NCBI RefSeq assembly: GCF_003585765.1
Contig: NZ_CP021235.1
Span: 62,001 to 126,000, forward strand
Length of the DNA stretch: 64,000 nt
Direction of reading: 5' to 3'
Source: Pontibacter actiniarum
Lineage (GTDB): Bacteria; Bacteroidota; Bacteroidia; Cytophagales; Hymenobacteraceae
Part shown: positions 1 through 8,510 of the stretch, piece after piece
Position numbering within the stretch: position 1 is the first letter of the stretch
Layout of the letters: each line of letters starts with the position of its first letter
Position numbers and translations under genes: made by a program
Notes under the pieces: model-generated
Seen by the model: the letters and a program-made list of their open reading frames with translations, nothing else
The model's database searches: none
What the model was told of the DNA's origin: nothing

Positions 1-2
1 TG

Positions 3-431
3 ATCACGTTTAACCTGCAGGGCAGGGTGCTAAACCGGGAGCAGCTGCTGCGCCCAAGCAAGCGCGCCATGTTTGAGCTGGTGCCGGAGAGCAGCAACGG
101 CCGCTCGTTTATTATCGTGCGGCAGGAGCAAGGCAAAGTGGCCGTCTTCGACCAGGACCTGAAAGAGGTGTTTGAGAAGCGCTACGTTACCTCCGCCTCC
201 AAAATAGTGCAGTACTTCCACTTCGGGGGAGACCACAAGGTATACGCCATCACGGAAACCGGCCCGCAGAAAACATACCTCTACAATGCGGAGGGAAGCC
301 TGATCGGCAACCGCACGCTGGAGAACAACCAACCGGTCACCATCTACTACAACGAAACGGCCAACAATTACACGTTGTACCTCACATCAGGCAAGCAGCT
401 CAAGAAAATGCAGTTTCGCGTGGGGGAGTAG
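3..431 (+). CDS. C-terminal part of an unidentified protein (cut by window edge)
   Basis: The reading frame is open to the left edge, so this is the 3' end of a longer gene; an internal GTG at 27 is not a convincing start. The visible 142 or so residues are rich in short beta-strand-like stretches with alternating hydrophobic residues (for example SFIIVRQ, VAVFDQD, KVYAITE, TLYLTSG). This suggests repeated strands of a propeller-like or barrel-like fold, but no family is recognised. There is no lipobox or membrane segment in the visible part. It ends about 75 bases before the next gene on the same strand. Confidence 0.6.
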   Translation: MTFNLQGRVLNREQLLRPSKRAMFELVPESSNGRSFIIVRQEQGKVAVFDQDLKEVFEKRYVTSASKIVQYFHFGGDHKVYAITETGPQKTYLYNAEGSLIGNRTLENNQPVTIYYNETANNYTLYLTSGKQLKKMQFRVGE

Positions 432-506
432 GATAAAGAGCAGAAAAAGCTTAGCTTACACTAGGCTTCTTAACTTACGCAATACCTTATCCCTACAACC
501 CACTTT

Positions 507-1283
507 ATGCAAAGACCTGTACTTTTACTCTTTATCATCGGCATATTAGTATGTAGCTGTTCCAGGTCCGATACGCCGGCGCCTGTAGCCTTTGCTGACT
601 TCAAAACAGTTGCTCATTCACATCTGATAGACATAGAAGAGCATACAGCAGACCGAACTGTAGGTGGAGCCGCTGATTTTGTGTACAAGGGAGGAAAACC
701 ATTGAAGCGGATAGGGGGAGGCGTACAGATGGGGGGTGTGCTATGGAGACATTCTGGCTTTTATGACACGGTCATGTACACCGCTCCAAACCTCATCACC
801 ATCGTCTCAAAAGAGAACCTTGATGATTACAACGGGCACCCGAATAAAAGGGAAATTATACTTGAAAACGGACTTGTAAAGCAAAAGATCACGTATGATG
901 ATGCTTACTTCTGGTCATACACAGACACAATAGACTATTACTACGACGCCGCACGACGGCTGCAACGCACCCGGCAGCGCACGAAACACTACGTTATAGA
1001 AAGAAACTATGCTTTTGACGCTAAGGGTAACCTGAGAAGCATACTGGGTGAAAAGAAGGACAGGTACGATAACACTGTCGTTGGAACAACCGAGGAGCAT
1101 TTTGGCGGTTACGATGATAAGCCCAACCCCTTAAAGGGAATATGTTTGTGGCAGGACCTGCTGTACCTTACCTTGTCTGCCAACAACTTCACGTCCTATT
1201 CCTACAGGGGAGATAAAGGCTTCAGGGATATCACCTGGACCTTAGCCTATGATGAGAACGGCAACGCGGACTTCTCAAAGTAG
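507..1283 (+). CDS. Hypothetical lipoprotein
   Basis: A 258-residue protein whose N-terminus has a hydrophobic stretch and a lipobox-like LVCSC motif around residues 14-18, so it is predicted to be exported and lipid-anchored. The rest is soluble and includes several Y/D/G-rich stretches (FDAKGNLRS, YDENGNADF) that recall RHS/YD-type beta repeats found in many Bacteroidota lipoproteins; I cannot assign a family. It stands alone and converges on corA. The A+T content of the gene is a little higher than that of its neighbours. Confidence 0.75.
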   Translation: MQRPVLLLFIIGILVCSCSRSDTPAPVAFADFKTVAHSHLIDIEEHTADRTVGGAADFVYKGGKPLKRIGGGVQMGGVLWRHSGFYDTVMYTAPNLITIVSKENLDDYNGHPNKREIILENGLVKQKITYDDAYFWSYTDTIDYYYDAARRLQRTRQRTKHYVIERNYAFDAKGNLRSILGEKKDRYDNTVVGTTEEHFGGYDDKPNPLKGICLWQDLLYLTLSANNFTSYSYRGDKGFRDITWTLAYDENGNADFSK

Positions 1284-1312
1284 CACCGCAACCCTAACCA
1301 AAAGTAAGCCCG

Positions 1313-2443
1313 TCAAAAGCTCCTGAACCAGCCCTTTTTGTAGAAGAAGTACAGCTGCAGCAAGATAAGTGTGCTCATCAGGCTCAGCAGGATGGGGTAC
1401 GAGTACGGCTCGTACAGCTCCGGCATGCTGTACGGCATCACGTGTCCAGTCTCCGGGTTCTCCCGCGAAAAGTTCATCCCGTAGAGCCCTACAATAAAGC
1501 TTAGCGGGATAAAGATGCTGGAGATAATGGTCAGCACCTTCATGATCTCGTTCATGCGGTTACTCACCGTGGACATGTACAGCTCCACCAAACTGGAGGT
1601 CATTTCCTTGTGGTTGTCCACCAGGTCTATGAGCTGCACGGCATGGTCGTAGGCATCGCGGAAGTAGACCTTCATGCTGTCGGGAATGGTGTCTTCGTCC
1701 ATGCGCAGCAGCTCGTTCATCAGGTCGCGCTCGGGCCAGCTGATGCGGCGCAGCTTCACCAACTCGCTTTTCAGGTCCAGGATCTGGGTGAGTGTAGCCT
1801 TAGAAGGCTCGCGGAGCACCTGCGTTTCCAGGTCCTCGATGTACATGCCGATGTCCGCCATTACCGGGAAGTAATAATCAAGCACCACATCGAGTATGGC
1901 GTAGGCCATGTACATGGTGGGCCGCTGCCTGATAACGCCCCTGCCTATGCGGATGCGCTCACGCAGCGGGTCCAGGCAGTCGCCGTAATCGCTCTGCAGG
2001 CTGAGCACATAGTTTGTGCCCGTAAACAGCGAGAGCTGCACATCGTCCAGCGTTCTGAACTCGGGCGACCAGCGCAGCATGCGGGTAATGATAAAGAGCC
2101 GGTTGTGGTCAAACTCCTCCACTTTGGGCCGCTGGTAGTCGTTAATCACATCTTCCATCTGCAGGGAGTGCAGCCCGAAGTCCTGTATTATCTGCTCCAG
2201 CACCGCCTGGTCGGCGTACCCCCGAATATCGATCCAGTGGCGCGCGTCCGGCTGCGACTTCACTTTGTGCAGCAGCTCCTGGTAGGTCTTCAGCTCCACT
2301 TCCTCAAACAGGTGCTCGTTAAACGACATCAGGAAAAAGCGCGGCGCATAGGCCTCGGTAGGAATCGCCAAAGTGCCCGGGCGGGTACCGGCCTTGCGTT
2401 CGAGTATTTTATTTCGTTTGCGGGTGTGCTTGTGCTTGGCCAT
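1313..2443 (-). CDS. corA: CorA-family magnesium/cobalt transporter
   Basis: A 376-residue protein of normal CorA length. The long acidic cytoplasmic N-terminal region is followed by two C-terminal membrane segments; the signature YGMNF lies at about residues 321-325 at the end of the first, and the protein ends in a short basic tail (FFYKKGWFRSF). CorA pentamers carry Mg2+ (and Co2+/Ni2+) through the inner membrane, with the GMN loop as the selectivity filter. The very basic first 20 residues (KHKHTRKRNK) are unusual but precede a normal start. It lies 65 bases downstream of the YigZ-family gene and may share its transcript. Confidence 0.95.
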   Translation of the reverse strand: MAKHKHTRKRNKILERKAGTRPGTLAIPTEAYAPRFFLMSFNEHLFEEVELKTYQELLHKVKSQPDARHWIDIRGYADQAVLEQIIQDFGLHSLQMEDVINDYQRPKVEEFDHNRLFIITRMLRWSPEFRTLDDVQLSLFTGTNYVLSLQSDYGDCLDPLRERIRIGRGVIRQRPTMYMAYAILDVVLDYYFPVMADIGMYIEDLETQVLREPSKATLTQILDLKSELVKLRRISWPERDLMNELLRMDEDTIPDSMKVYFRDAYDHAVQLIDLVDNHKEMTSSLVELYMSTVSNRMNEIMKVLTIISSIFIPLSFIVGLYGMNFSRENPETGHVMPYSMPELYEPYSYPILLSLMSTLILLQLYFFYKKGWFRSF

Positions 2444-2508
2444 GCTACAGGTTAACGTGTTTAGATTTAGCGGCGCTGAAAGTTAACGGACTTATAAAGT
2501 TAATGAAT

Positions 2509-3120
2509 TTACAGTCCCTCACCGAGTACTGCTACGCTGACGCCCTCCATTTCCTCTAACCTGGTGGTGATTTCCTCCTGCAGCTGGCGGCGCACCTCCA
2601 GCGTCAGGCGGCAATCGAGCTCAAACTGCTGGTCGCGCACGTTCAGGTCGTACTCCTTCACCAGGCTCATGACGTCGTTCATCTGTGGATAGGCATAGTG
2701 TGCCTGCAGCAGCACTGTCTCGTGCTTTTCCACGATGCTGGCGCCTGCCAGCGCCTCGGCGGTGGATACTTTGTAGGCGTTGATGAGGCCGCTCACGCCC
2801 AGCTTGGTACCCCCGAAGTAGCGCACAACCACCACCAGCACATTGCTGAGCCCGGCTGAGCGGATCTGGCCCAGGATAGGGTCGCCGGCGGAGTGGTTTG
2901 GCTCCCCGTCATCGTTGGCGCGGTAGCGGCTCTGGTCGGCCCCCAGGATATAGGCGTAACAGTGGTGGCGGGCATCGTAGTACTTCTTCCGCAGCTCGGC
3001 CAGCACCTCCTTCACCTCCTCTTCAGTGTATACCGGGTAGGCCAGCGCGATAAACTTGCTCCCTTTCTCTTTGTACAGGCCCTCAGCGGGCGCCTCTATG
3101 GTTCTGTAGGTGTCCTCCAT
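2509..3120 (-). CDS. YigZ/IMPACT-family protein (UPF0029)
   Basis: A 203-residue protein with the two-domain architecture of YigZ. The N-terminal IMPACT domain carries the family signature near residues 55-110 (HHCYAYILG, DDGEPNHSAGDPIL, VVVVRYFGGTKLGVSGL). The C-terminal DUF1949 ferredoxin-like domain follows. The biochemical role of bacterial members is unclear; the eukaryotic relative IMPACT is a translation regulator. The start lies 2 bases after the stop of the EamA transporter gene, so both genes are almost certainly cotranscribed. Confidence 0.92.
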   Translation of the reverse strand: MEDTYRTIEAPAEGLYKEKGSKFIALAYPVYTEEEVKEVLAELRKKYYDARHHCYAYILGADQSRYRANDDGEPNHSAGDPILGQIRSAGLSNVLVVVVRYFGGTKLGVSGLINAYKVSTAEALAGASIVEKHETVLLQAHYAYPQMNDVMSLVKEYDLNVRDQQFELDCRLTLEVRRQLQEEITTRLEEMEGVSVAVLGEGL

Positions 3121-3122
3121 GT

Positions 3123-4043
3123 TTAAAACAGGTTAGCAATGATCTCCTGATACGAAATAAGTAGCAGCGCCAGCACAGCAAGCGCCAGCCCAAGCTTGTT
3201 CAGCGGGTTCAGCCTCTCCTTAAAAAGAATTGCCGCCCCCGCCGCCCCGGCCAGTATAATGCCGATGTTGTTGATGGGATAGAAGAAGGCTCCGTCGTTG
3301 TTGAAGTAGCGGAGGGCCTGTATCAGGAAAAAGATGGAAAAGAAGTTGGGCACGCCCAGCACCACGCCCGCCACAAAGCTGCGGCGCCGGAGGCTGGTCT
3401 TGTGCCGGGTGCGCTGGTAAAGTATAACTGCTCCGCCGATAACGGCCGAGGCGGCAAACGTGAGCATGGTAAACTGGCTGGCCTCGTGCGGCTGCAGGTG
3501 GTGCTGGTTCGTGTAGTTGATGAGCGAGTCGGCCACGCCGCTGTTCAGGAAAATAACCAGCGGGAGCACGACTGCCAGCACCAGCGGCACCCGGGTGCCC
3601 GCCTCGCCGGCCTCCTGCTGCCGTGGCCGCAGCGAAGAGAGCACGATGGCCACCAGCGCGGCCGCCATGCCGGTATAGTTGAGCCAGGTGTACTCTTTTA
3701 CCGTGGTCTGCAGCACCAGCAGGCTAAACAGCACCGGAATCACGAGCGAGATCTTGGCCGCTACAGAGGCCACGGTTACCCCCACTTTCTGCGCAGTGAC
3801 GGCAATCAGATAAAACGTGACGATAAAGATAAAGCCAAGCGCCATGGCATAGTAGGCCCAGGTGCGGGAAAAGATCTCCGGCTGCAGCACATCTGCGCCT
3901 CCCGGGAAGCAGAGCCCCACCAGCACGCACACTCCGTAGTTAACAGCGATCGCCTGCATGGTGTGCACATTGTAACGCTCGTAGAGCTTAAAAATAAAGA
4001 TAAGAGATGCGCTACAGAAAATGCTCAGTAATAAGTATAGCAT
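3123..4043 (-). CDS. EamA/DMT-superfamily transporter
   Basis: A 306-residue integral membrane protein with about ten hydrophobic helices, as expected for a drug/metabolite transporter. The reading frame is open much further upstream (to 4550), but that extension is antisense to the cupin gene and lacks transporter features. I chose the ATG at 4043 because the first helix (MLYLLLSIFCSASLIF) starts there and a consensus -7 promoter box lies about 38 bases upstream. The substrate is unknown; a metabolite exporter role is inferred from the family. It is the first gene of a likely EamA-yigZ-corA transcription unit and is divergent from the sugar cluster. Confidence 0.9.
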   Translation of the reverse strand: MLYLLLSIFCSASLIFIFKLYERYNVHTMQAIAVNYGVCVLVGLCFPGGADVLQPEIFSRTWAYYAMALGFIFIVTFYLIAVTAQKVGVTVASVAAKISLVIPVLFSLLVLQTTVKEYTWLNYTGMAAALVAIVLSSLRPRQQEAGEAGTRVPLVLAVVLPLVIFLNSGVADSLINYTNQHHLQPHEASQFTMLTFAASAVIGGAVILYQRTRHKTSLRRRSFVAGVVLGVPNFFSIFFLIQALRYFNNDGAFFYPINNIGIILAGAAGAAILFKERLNPLNKLGLALAVLALLLISYQEIIANLF

Positions 4044-4080
4044 GTGCCCGGTTTGAGTGCTGCAAAAGCTGCAAGTTAGC

Positions 4081-4088
4081 CAAAGGTA
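4081..4088 (-). promoter_or_regulatory. -7 promoter box of the EamA operon
   Basis: On the minus strand this reads TACCTTTG, an exact match to the Bacteroidota -7 consensus TAnnTTTG. It would start transcription about 30 bases before the ATG at 4043. It forms a divergent promoter pair with the box at 4118-4125. No clear -33 element is seen. Confidence 0.6.
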
Positions 4089-4117
4089 AAAATTATAGCT
4101 ATCTCTCCGAAATGGAT

Positions 4118-4125
4118 TACATTTG
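4118..4125 (+). promoter_or_regulatory. -7 promoter box of the sugar cluster
   Basis: TACATTTG matches TAnnTTTG exactly and lies 23 bases upstream of the TTG start of the cupin gene. The predicted transcript start near 4132 rules out a much longer N-terminus for that gene. Confidence 0.6.
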
Positions 4126-4148
4126 CAGCAGTACCAAAGGACAACGTT

Positions 4149-4562
4149 TTGCCAGCCAAACCACACCTGCTTTCCTTCGACTGCATTGGCAGCCCCCACG
4201 CCGGCTACATCACCAGCACGCAGTTGGCCAAGAATATTCCCTTTGAGATAAAGCGGGTGTTCTGGACGCAGGCAACACCTCCCACCGTGGCGCGTGGGCA
4301 CCACGCCAACATGGCTACCGAGGAAGTACTGGTTGCCCTGAGCGGAAGTATACAGGTGCTGACGGACACTGGGCGGGAGCAGCAGGAGTTTGAGCTGGCG
4401 CACCCGCAGCAGGGGCTGTACATACCGGCCATGTGCTGGACTGAGCTGCACTTCTCCGAAGGCGCCACCGCCCTCTGCCTGGCCTCTACCGACTTCAGCG
4501 AAACGGACTATATCCGCGATTACGACCGTTTTCTGAAGCTGGCTTCGCACAACGCCTTATAA
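4149..4562 (+). CDS. WxcM-like cupin, sugar 3,4-ketoisomerase family
   Basis: A 137-residue single-domain cupin of the FdtA/QdtA/WxcM C-terminal type. These enzymes convert dTDP-4-keto-6-deoxyglucose to a 3-keto sugar, which a DegT-type aminotransferase then aminates; that aminotransferase gene follows 8 bases downstream. The family segment RGHHANMATEEVLVALSGS is at about residues 49-67; in typical members this reads RGGHAHK, so the second His is replaced by Asn here. The start is TTG at 4149, because no ATG or GTG is available in frame after the promoter. Family assignment is firm; the exact sugar product is not known and the His-to-Asn change may alter chemistry. Confidence 0.82.
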   Translation: MPAKPHLLSFDCIGSPHAGYITSTQLAKNIPFEIKRVFWTQATPPTVARGHHANMATEEVLVALSGSIQVLTDTGREQQEFELAHPQQGLYIPAMCWTELHFSEGATALCLASTDFSETDYIRDYDRFLKLASHNAL

Positions 4563-4570
4563 AAATCGCC

Positions 4571-5683
4571 ATGCAGCCACTCCCGTACTTTCAGTTCAGA
4601 GATTTCCCGGCAGGGCTGGAGGCCCAGGTACAACAGGCCCTGGCTGAGGCTGTAGCCGCAAAGCAGTATGTGCTGGGGCCGCAGGTACAGGCTTTCGAAG
4701 GTGAGTTTGCCAGGTTTATAGGTGCAGGTTCAGCCGTGGGGGTCGGAAACGGATACGATGCCCTCGTCATTGCCTTAAAAGCCCTGGGTATAGGGCCGGG
4801 GGATGAGGTGGTGCTGCCGGTACACACCTTTATTGCCACGGTTAACGCGGTGCTGCAGGTCGGGGCGAAGCCAGTGCTCGCCGAGCCAGACAGGTACACT
4901 TACAACTTAACAGCCGATACCGCCGCCAGGCACCTCAGCCCCCGGACAAAAGCGGTACTTCCGGTGCATCTTTACGGGCAGGTGTGCGAGATGGACGAGC
5001 TGCTGCAGGTGGCGCAGCTGCAGGGTATAAAAGTGCTGGAGGACGTTGCCCAGGCCCACGGCGCAACCTACAAAAGCAGGCTGGCCGGAAGCTTTGGCGA
5101 TGCCGCCGCCTTCAGCTTCTACCCCACAAAGAACCTGGGTGCCGTAGGCGATGCCGGAGCAGTGGTAAGCTCGGATGCCTCTGTGGCCGCCTTCGCCCGC
5201 AAGTACAGAAACTACGGGGAGGCGCAGAAGTACCGCTCGGAGCAGGTCGGGGTTAACTCGCGGCTGGATGAGCTGCAGGCGGCCGTGCTGCGGGTAAAGC
5301 TGCCGCACCTGCAAGCGCTCAACACGGAGCGGCAGCGGTTGGCGCACGTGTACCTGCAGGAGCTGCAGCAAACCGGAGACATCATTCTTCCCGTGTCGGT
5401 ACCGGGCTGCGGCCACGTGTACCATATCTTTAACATCCGCACCAGGCACCGGGATGCCTTGCAAGTATACTTGCAGGAGCAGGGCATTGGGGCCGCGGTT
5501 CATTACCCTGTGCCGGTGCACCAGCAGCCAGCCTATACTTTCCTGGGGTATAAGGCCAGTGATTTTCCTGTAGCCGAGGAGCTGGCCAACACCAGCCTCA
5601 GCCTTCCGCTTTTCCCCGGCCTCACGGAGCTGGAGCAGGAGCGGGTGCTAGAGGCGGTAAAGCGCTTCTGCAGGAAAAGGTAA
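4571..5683 (+). CDS. DegT/DnrJ/EryC1 sugar aminotransferase
   Basis: A 370-residue PLP-dependent aminotransferase that would transfer an amino group to a nucleotide-linked keto sugar. The family signature SFYPTKNLGA is at 182-191, with K187 as the Schiff-base lysine; HTFIATVNA (85-93) and EDVAQAHGA (157-165) are other conserved parts. The gene follows the ketoisomerase-like cupin by 8 bases, the same order as in dTDP-3-amino-3,6-dideoxyhexose clusters (FdtA-FdtB, QdtA-QdtB). The likely product is a 3-amino-3,6-dideoxy sugar for surface glycans. The nucleotidyltransferase and dehydratase needed earlier in such a pathway are not in the window. Confidence 0.93.
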   Translation: MQPLPYFQFRDFPAGLEAQVQQALAEAVAAKQYVLGPQVQAFEGEFARFIGAGSAVGVGNGYDALVIALKALGIGPGDEVVLPVHTFIATVNAVLQVGAKPVLAEPDRYTYNLTADTAARHLSPRTKAVLPVHLYGQVCEMDELLQVAQLQGIKVLEDVAQAHGATYKSRLAGSFGDAAAFSFYPTKNLGAVGDAGAVVSSDASVAAFARKYRNYGEAQKYRSEQVGVNSRLDELQAAVLRVKLPHLQALNTERQRLAHVYLQELQQTGDIILPVSVPGCGHVYHIFNIRTRHRDALQVYLQEQGIGAAVHYPVPVHQQPAYTFLGYKASDFPVAEELANTSLSLPLFPGLTELEQERVLEAVKRFCRKR

Positions 5684-5838
5684 GGAGAGCACTTTGTCGC
5701 GCCCTCCCGCGGCGGCGCTGTGTCTGCGCTGCAGGCAACATGCGTGCAAAGGCCGGCCGTAGCCCCAAGGGCTAGCATAAACCACCCCTGCCCGGATAAA
5801 GCACGCGCACATTCGCGCCAGAATGCCTATCTTCGCCT

Positions 5839-6786
5839 ATGACCCCATTGCCGCTTGTCTCCATCGTCTGCCTGTGCTACAACCATGAGCGCTTTCTTCG
5901 CCCCGCCCTGGACTCGGTGCTGGCGCAGACCTACCCCAACCTGGAGATCGTTATCGTAGACGACAGTAGCACCGACGGCAGCGTCAGAATCATAGAAGAA
6001 TACCTGCAGCAGCACCCGCGGCTCCGCTTTATCAGCACCGGGACGAACCTGGGCAACACGAGGGCATTTAACAAAGGCTGGCGCGCCAGCCGGGGCCGCT
6101 TTGTGTTAGATTTCGCCACGGATGATGTGCTGCTGCCCGACCGGGTAACACAGCAGGTGGAGCAGTTCCAGCGCCTCGGCCCTGGCTATGGGGTGGTCTA
6201 CTCAGATGCCGAGTACATTTCAGACGATGGCCAGCACCTGTACTTGCACAGCCAGAAGTATACAGCGGCGCCGGACGGCAATGTGTTTGCCGATGTGCTG
6301 CGGCGCTACTTTATCTGCCCGCCTACCATGCTGATGCGCCGCGAGGTGCTGGAGGACCTGCAGGGGTACGACGAGGCACTGGCCTATGAGGACTTCGACT
6401 TCTGGGTGCGGTCGGCCCGGAAGTACCAGTACGCTTATCTGCCGCAGGTAACCACGCAGCGGCGGGTGCACCAGCACTCTCTCTCCAGTGGCTGGTACCA
6501 GAAGGGCAACCGCTTGCTGGCGTCTACGGTGCAGGTATGCGAGAAAGCCGCCCGGTTGATACAAACCCCTGAAGAGCGGGAGGCGCTGGCTGTCAGGCTA
6601 AAGTATGAGGCGCGGCATGCTTACCTCTCCGGTAATTTTACAGAGGCCGGTCAGCTGCTGGGAATGCTGAAAAACCTACTGGGCCAGCCCCCTTTTATGT
6701 ACCGTTTTATAAGCCTCTTAAACAGGGGTAAAATAGATCTGGGTTTCCTGCGGGCCCTTTATTACCGCTGGCGTTACGGGCGCTAG
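5839..6786 (+). CDS. Family 2 glycosyltransferase
   Basis: A 315-residue GT-A fold enzyme. It begins with the usual SIVCLCYNHERF segment; VDDSSTDGS at 40-48 is the nucleotide-binding turn and FATDDV (92-97) holds the DxD-like metal site. YEDFDFWVR near residue 185 is the conserved acceptor or catalytic region. A short basic C-terminus follows, with no membrane helix, so it probably acts at the inner face of the membrane. It lies 155 bases after the aminotransferase and plausibly transfers the amino sugar made by that pathway; this link is from context only. Confidence 0.9.
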   Translation: MTPLPLVSIVCLCYNHERFLRPALDSVLAQTYPNLEIVIVDDSSTDGSVRIIEEYLQQHPRLRFISTGTNLGNTRAFNKGWRASRGRFVLDFATDDVLLPDRVTQQVEQFQRLGPGYGVVYSDAEYISDDGQHLYLHSQKYTAAPDGNVFADVLRRYFICPPTMLMRREVLEDLQGYDEALAYEDFDFWVRSARKYQYAYLPQVTTQRRVHQHSLSSGWYQKGNRLLASTVQVCEKAARLIQTPEEREALAVRLKYEARHAYLSGNFTEAGQLLGMLKNLLGQPPFMYRFISLLNRGKIDLGFLRALYYRWRYGR

Positions 6787-6945
6787 TTACAGGCTTTTTC
6801 CTTACAGCGAATCATTTTATCCGCCCAAACGGTATACAATATATACCACAACTGGTAATAGGCCAAAGAGGCCTAAAACAATGCATACTAGGCGCTTTTA
6901 TTACCAAATTGTTTCTCACCTGATAACAATGTTGGTTTAAATAAG

Positions 6946-6953
6946 TATATTTG
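6946..6953 (+). promoter_or_regulatory. -7 promoter box of the desaturase gene
   Basis: TATATTTG fits TAnnTTTG and lies 23 bases before the ATG, in an A+T-rich 190-base gap. The leader is A-rich, as is common for start regions in Bacteroidota. Confidence 0.6.
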
Positions 6954-6976
6954 GCAACCAAACAAACAACAATAAG

Positions 6977-7957
6977 ATGATTACAGCAGCACTCGCCTCA
7001 CGTGGAGAAGTGATAAAATGGATGGAAGACTTCGTGGCAGAAAAGATGTCCGAGTTTCTTAAATCGGTAGAGGATAGCTGGCAACCTGCAGACCTTTTAC
7101 CGGATGCAACACTGGATAATTTCCTGGATGAGATAAAGGATCTGCGAGAGAGAGCCCGTGATCTGAGCTACGATTTACTGGCTGTTTTAGTAGGGGATAC
7201 CATAACTGAAGAGGCGCTGCCGACTTACGAAAGTTGGCTGATGACCATAGATGGACTGCCACAGGACCCGAACGGGCCGTGGATGAAGTGGAACCGCAGC
7301 TGGACAGCGGAGGAGAACCGTCACGGCGATATCCTGAACCGCTACCTTTTCCTGAGCGGGCGCATTAACATGCGCGAGATGGAGGCCTCTACCCAATACC
7401 TGATCGCGGACGGGTTCGACCTGCAGACAGACAGCGACCCGTATCGCTCGTTTGTGTACACCTCGTTTCAGGAAACGGCCACCAATATTTCGCACCGCCG
7501 CGTAGCCCAGCTGGCTAAAAAGCAAGGCGACAACCTGCTGGCCAAAATGTGCGGCCACGTGGCTGCCGACGAGGCGCGCCATGCCAAGGCCTACAAAGCG
7601 TTTGTGGGGAAAATATTTGAGGCAGACCCTAACGAGATGATGCTGGCCTTCGAAGACATGATGCGCAAGAAGATTGTTATGCCGGCGCACTACATGCGGG
7701 AGCTGGGTGTGGAGATGGGTAAAACCTTCGGCCACTTTACCGACGCAGCGCAGCGCCTGGGCGTTTATACTTCCTCTGACTACACAGACATCCTGGACGG
7801 GCTGATTAAGGAGTGGAAGATTGAGGGCCTCACAGGCCTGAACGAAGCCGGAGAGCGTGCCCGCGACTATGTAATGGCCCTGCCAGCACGCCTTAAGCGC
7901 GTGGCAGACCGTATGAAAGCCCCGACGCTGGAGTACAAGTTCCGCTGGATCGCCTAA
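6977..7957 (+). CDS. Acyl-ACP desaturase (di-iron, soluble)
   Basis: A 326-residue member of the plant-type acyl-[ACP] desaturases, which use a di-iron centre, O2 and ferredoxin to introduce a cis double bond into a saturated acyl chain. The iron ligands can be seen: EENRH (E113, H116), QETAT (E166) and DEARH (E199, H202), the two ExxH motifs typical of the family. Length is normal. It is a single gene with its own promoter and probably serves membrane fluidity. Bond position and chain length cannot be read from sequence. Confidence 0.94.
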   Translation: MITAALASRGEVIKWMEDFVAEKMSEFLKSVEDSWQPADLLPDATLDNFLDEIKDLRERARDLSYDLLAVLVGDTITEEALPTYESWLMTIDGLPQDPNGPWMKWNRSWTAEENRHGDILNRYLFLSGRINMREMEASTQYLIADGFDLQTDSDPYRSFVYTSFQETATNISHRRVAQLAKKQGDNLLAKMCGHVAADEARHAKAYKAFVGKIFEADPNEMMLAFEDMMRKKIVMPAHYMRELGVEMGKTFGHFTDAAQRLGVYTSSDYTDILDGLIKEWKIEGLTGLNEAGERARDYVMALPARLKRVADRMKAPTLEYKFRWIA

Positions 7958-8052
7958 GGGCTTTCCTAAAAAGTACAGACTTACGTCCGACACAAATGCC
8001 CTGGCTATACGTTGTAGCCCGGGCATTTGCTTTTCAGGCCCTGGCCTCCGGC

Positions 8053-8334
8053 TTAGTCTTTCAGCGTCACGCCTCTCCCGAAGGCAAAGTAGCCTCTAAT
8101 GTCGCTGTTGCCCTCCGGCGGCTCGGAGTAAGACCAGGCGGCGTCCAGCTCTACCCGCCCGTTTACCTGTACATGGTAATAGGTGGGGTGGTTCTGCTGA
8201 TGCCCCACCGGTTGCGCGTTGCTTCGCTCCAGGTAGTCGTGTTTAACCGTGTTTGGCGGAAAGTACTGCTCCCCGTTCACCTCAATTGTGTCGTCGCTGT
8301 CTGCAACTACCACGTTGTTCCATATCGCTTTCAT
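8053..8334 (-). CDS. DUF427 family protein
   Basis: A 93-residue protein that is one complete DUF427 domain: it begins MKAIWNNVVVADSDDT and ends with the family stretch AAWSYSEPPE followed by IRGYFAFG. An upstream in-frame ATG at 8394 would add 20 residues unlike the family, so I chose 8334. The biochemical function of DUF427 is not known. It is divergent from the VWA gene and has a symmetric element just upstream. No lipobox or membrane segment. Confidence 0.9.
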   Translation of the reverse strand: MKAIWNNVVVADSDDTIEVNGEQYFPPNTVKHDYLERSNAQPVGHQQNHPTYYHVQVNGRVELDAAWSYSEPPEGNSDIRGYFAFGRGVTLKD

Positions 8335-8355
8335 CGTTTCCTGCGTTTTATAGTG

Positions 8356-8372
8356 AGAGTATGCTATACTCT
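8356..8372. promoter_or_regulatory. Inverted repeat, possible operator
   Basis: AGAGTAT and ATACTCT are perfect 7-base arms around GCT. The element ends 22 bases upstream of the DUF427 start, where a dimeric regulator would overlap the promoter. The regulator is unknown, and such a short repeat can arise by chance. Confidence 0.35.
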
Positions 8373-8510
8373 TTTTACTTGTATCGCCCGGCAATAGTTT
8401 GTGGGCCGGGGCAGGGAAAGGAGTATGGGGCGTGCCAACGGCGCTTTCAATTAAAAAAAGAACATTGCACCTGCCGTGTTTGTTATGTTACAGATTTACT
8501 TCTCTAAACT

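Noticed and set aside
4044..4550. N-terminal extension of the EamA transporter
   Set aside because: It would be antisense to the cupin gene and upstream of a good promoter; the first membrane helix starts at 4043.
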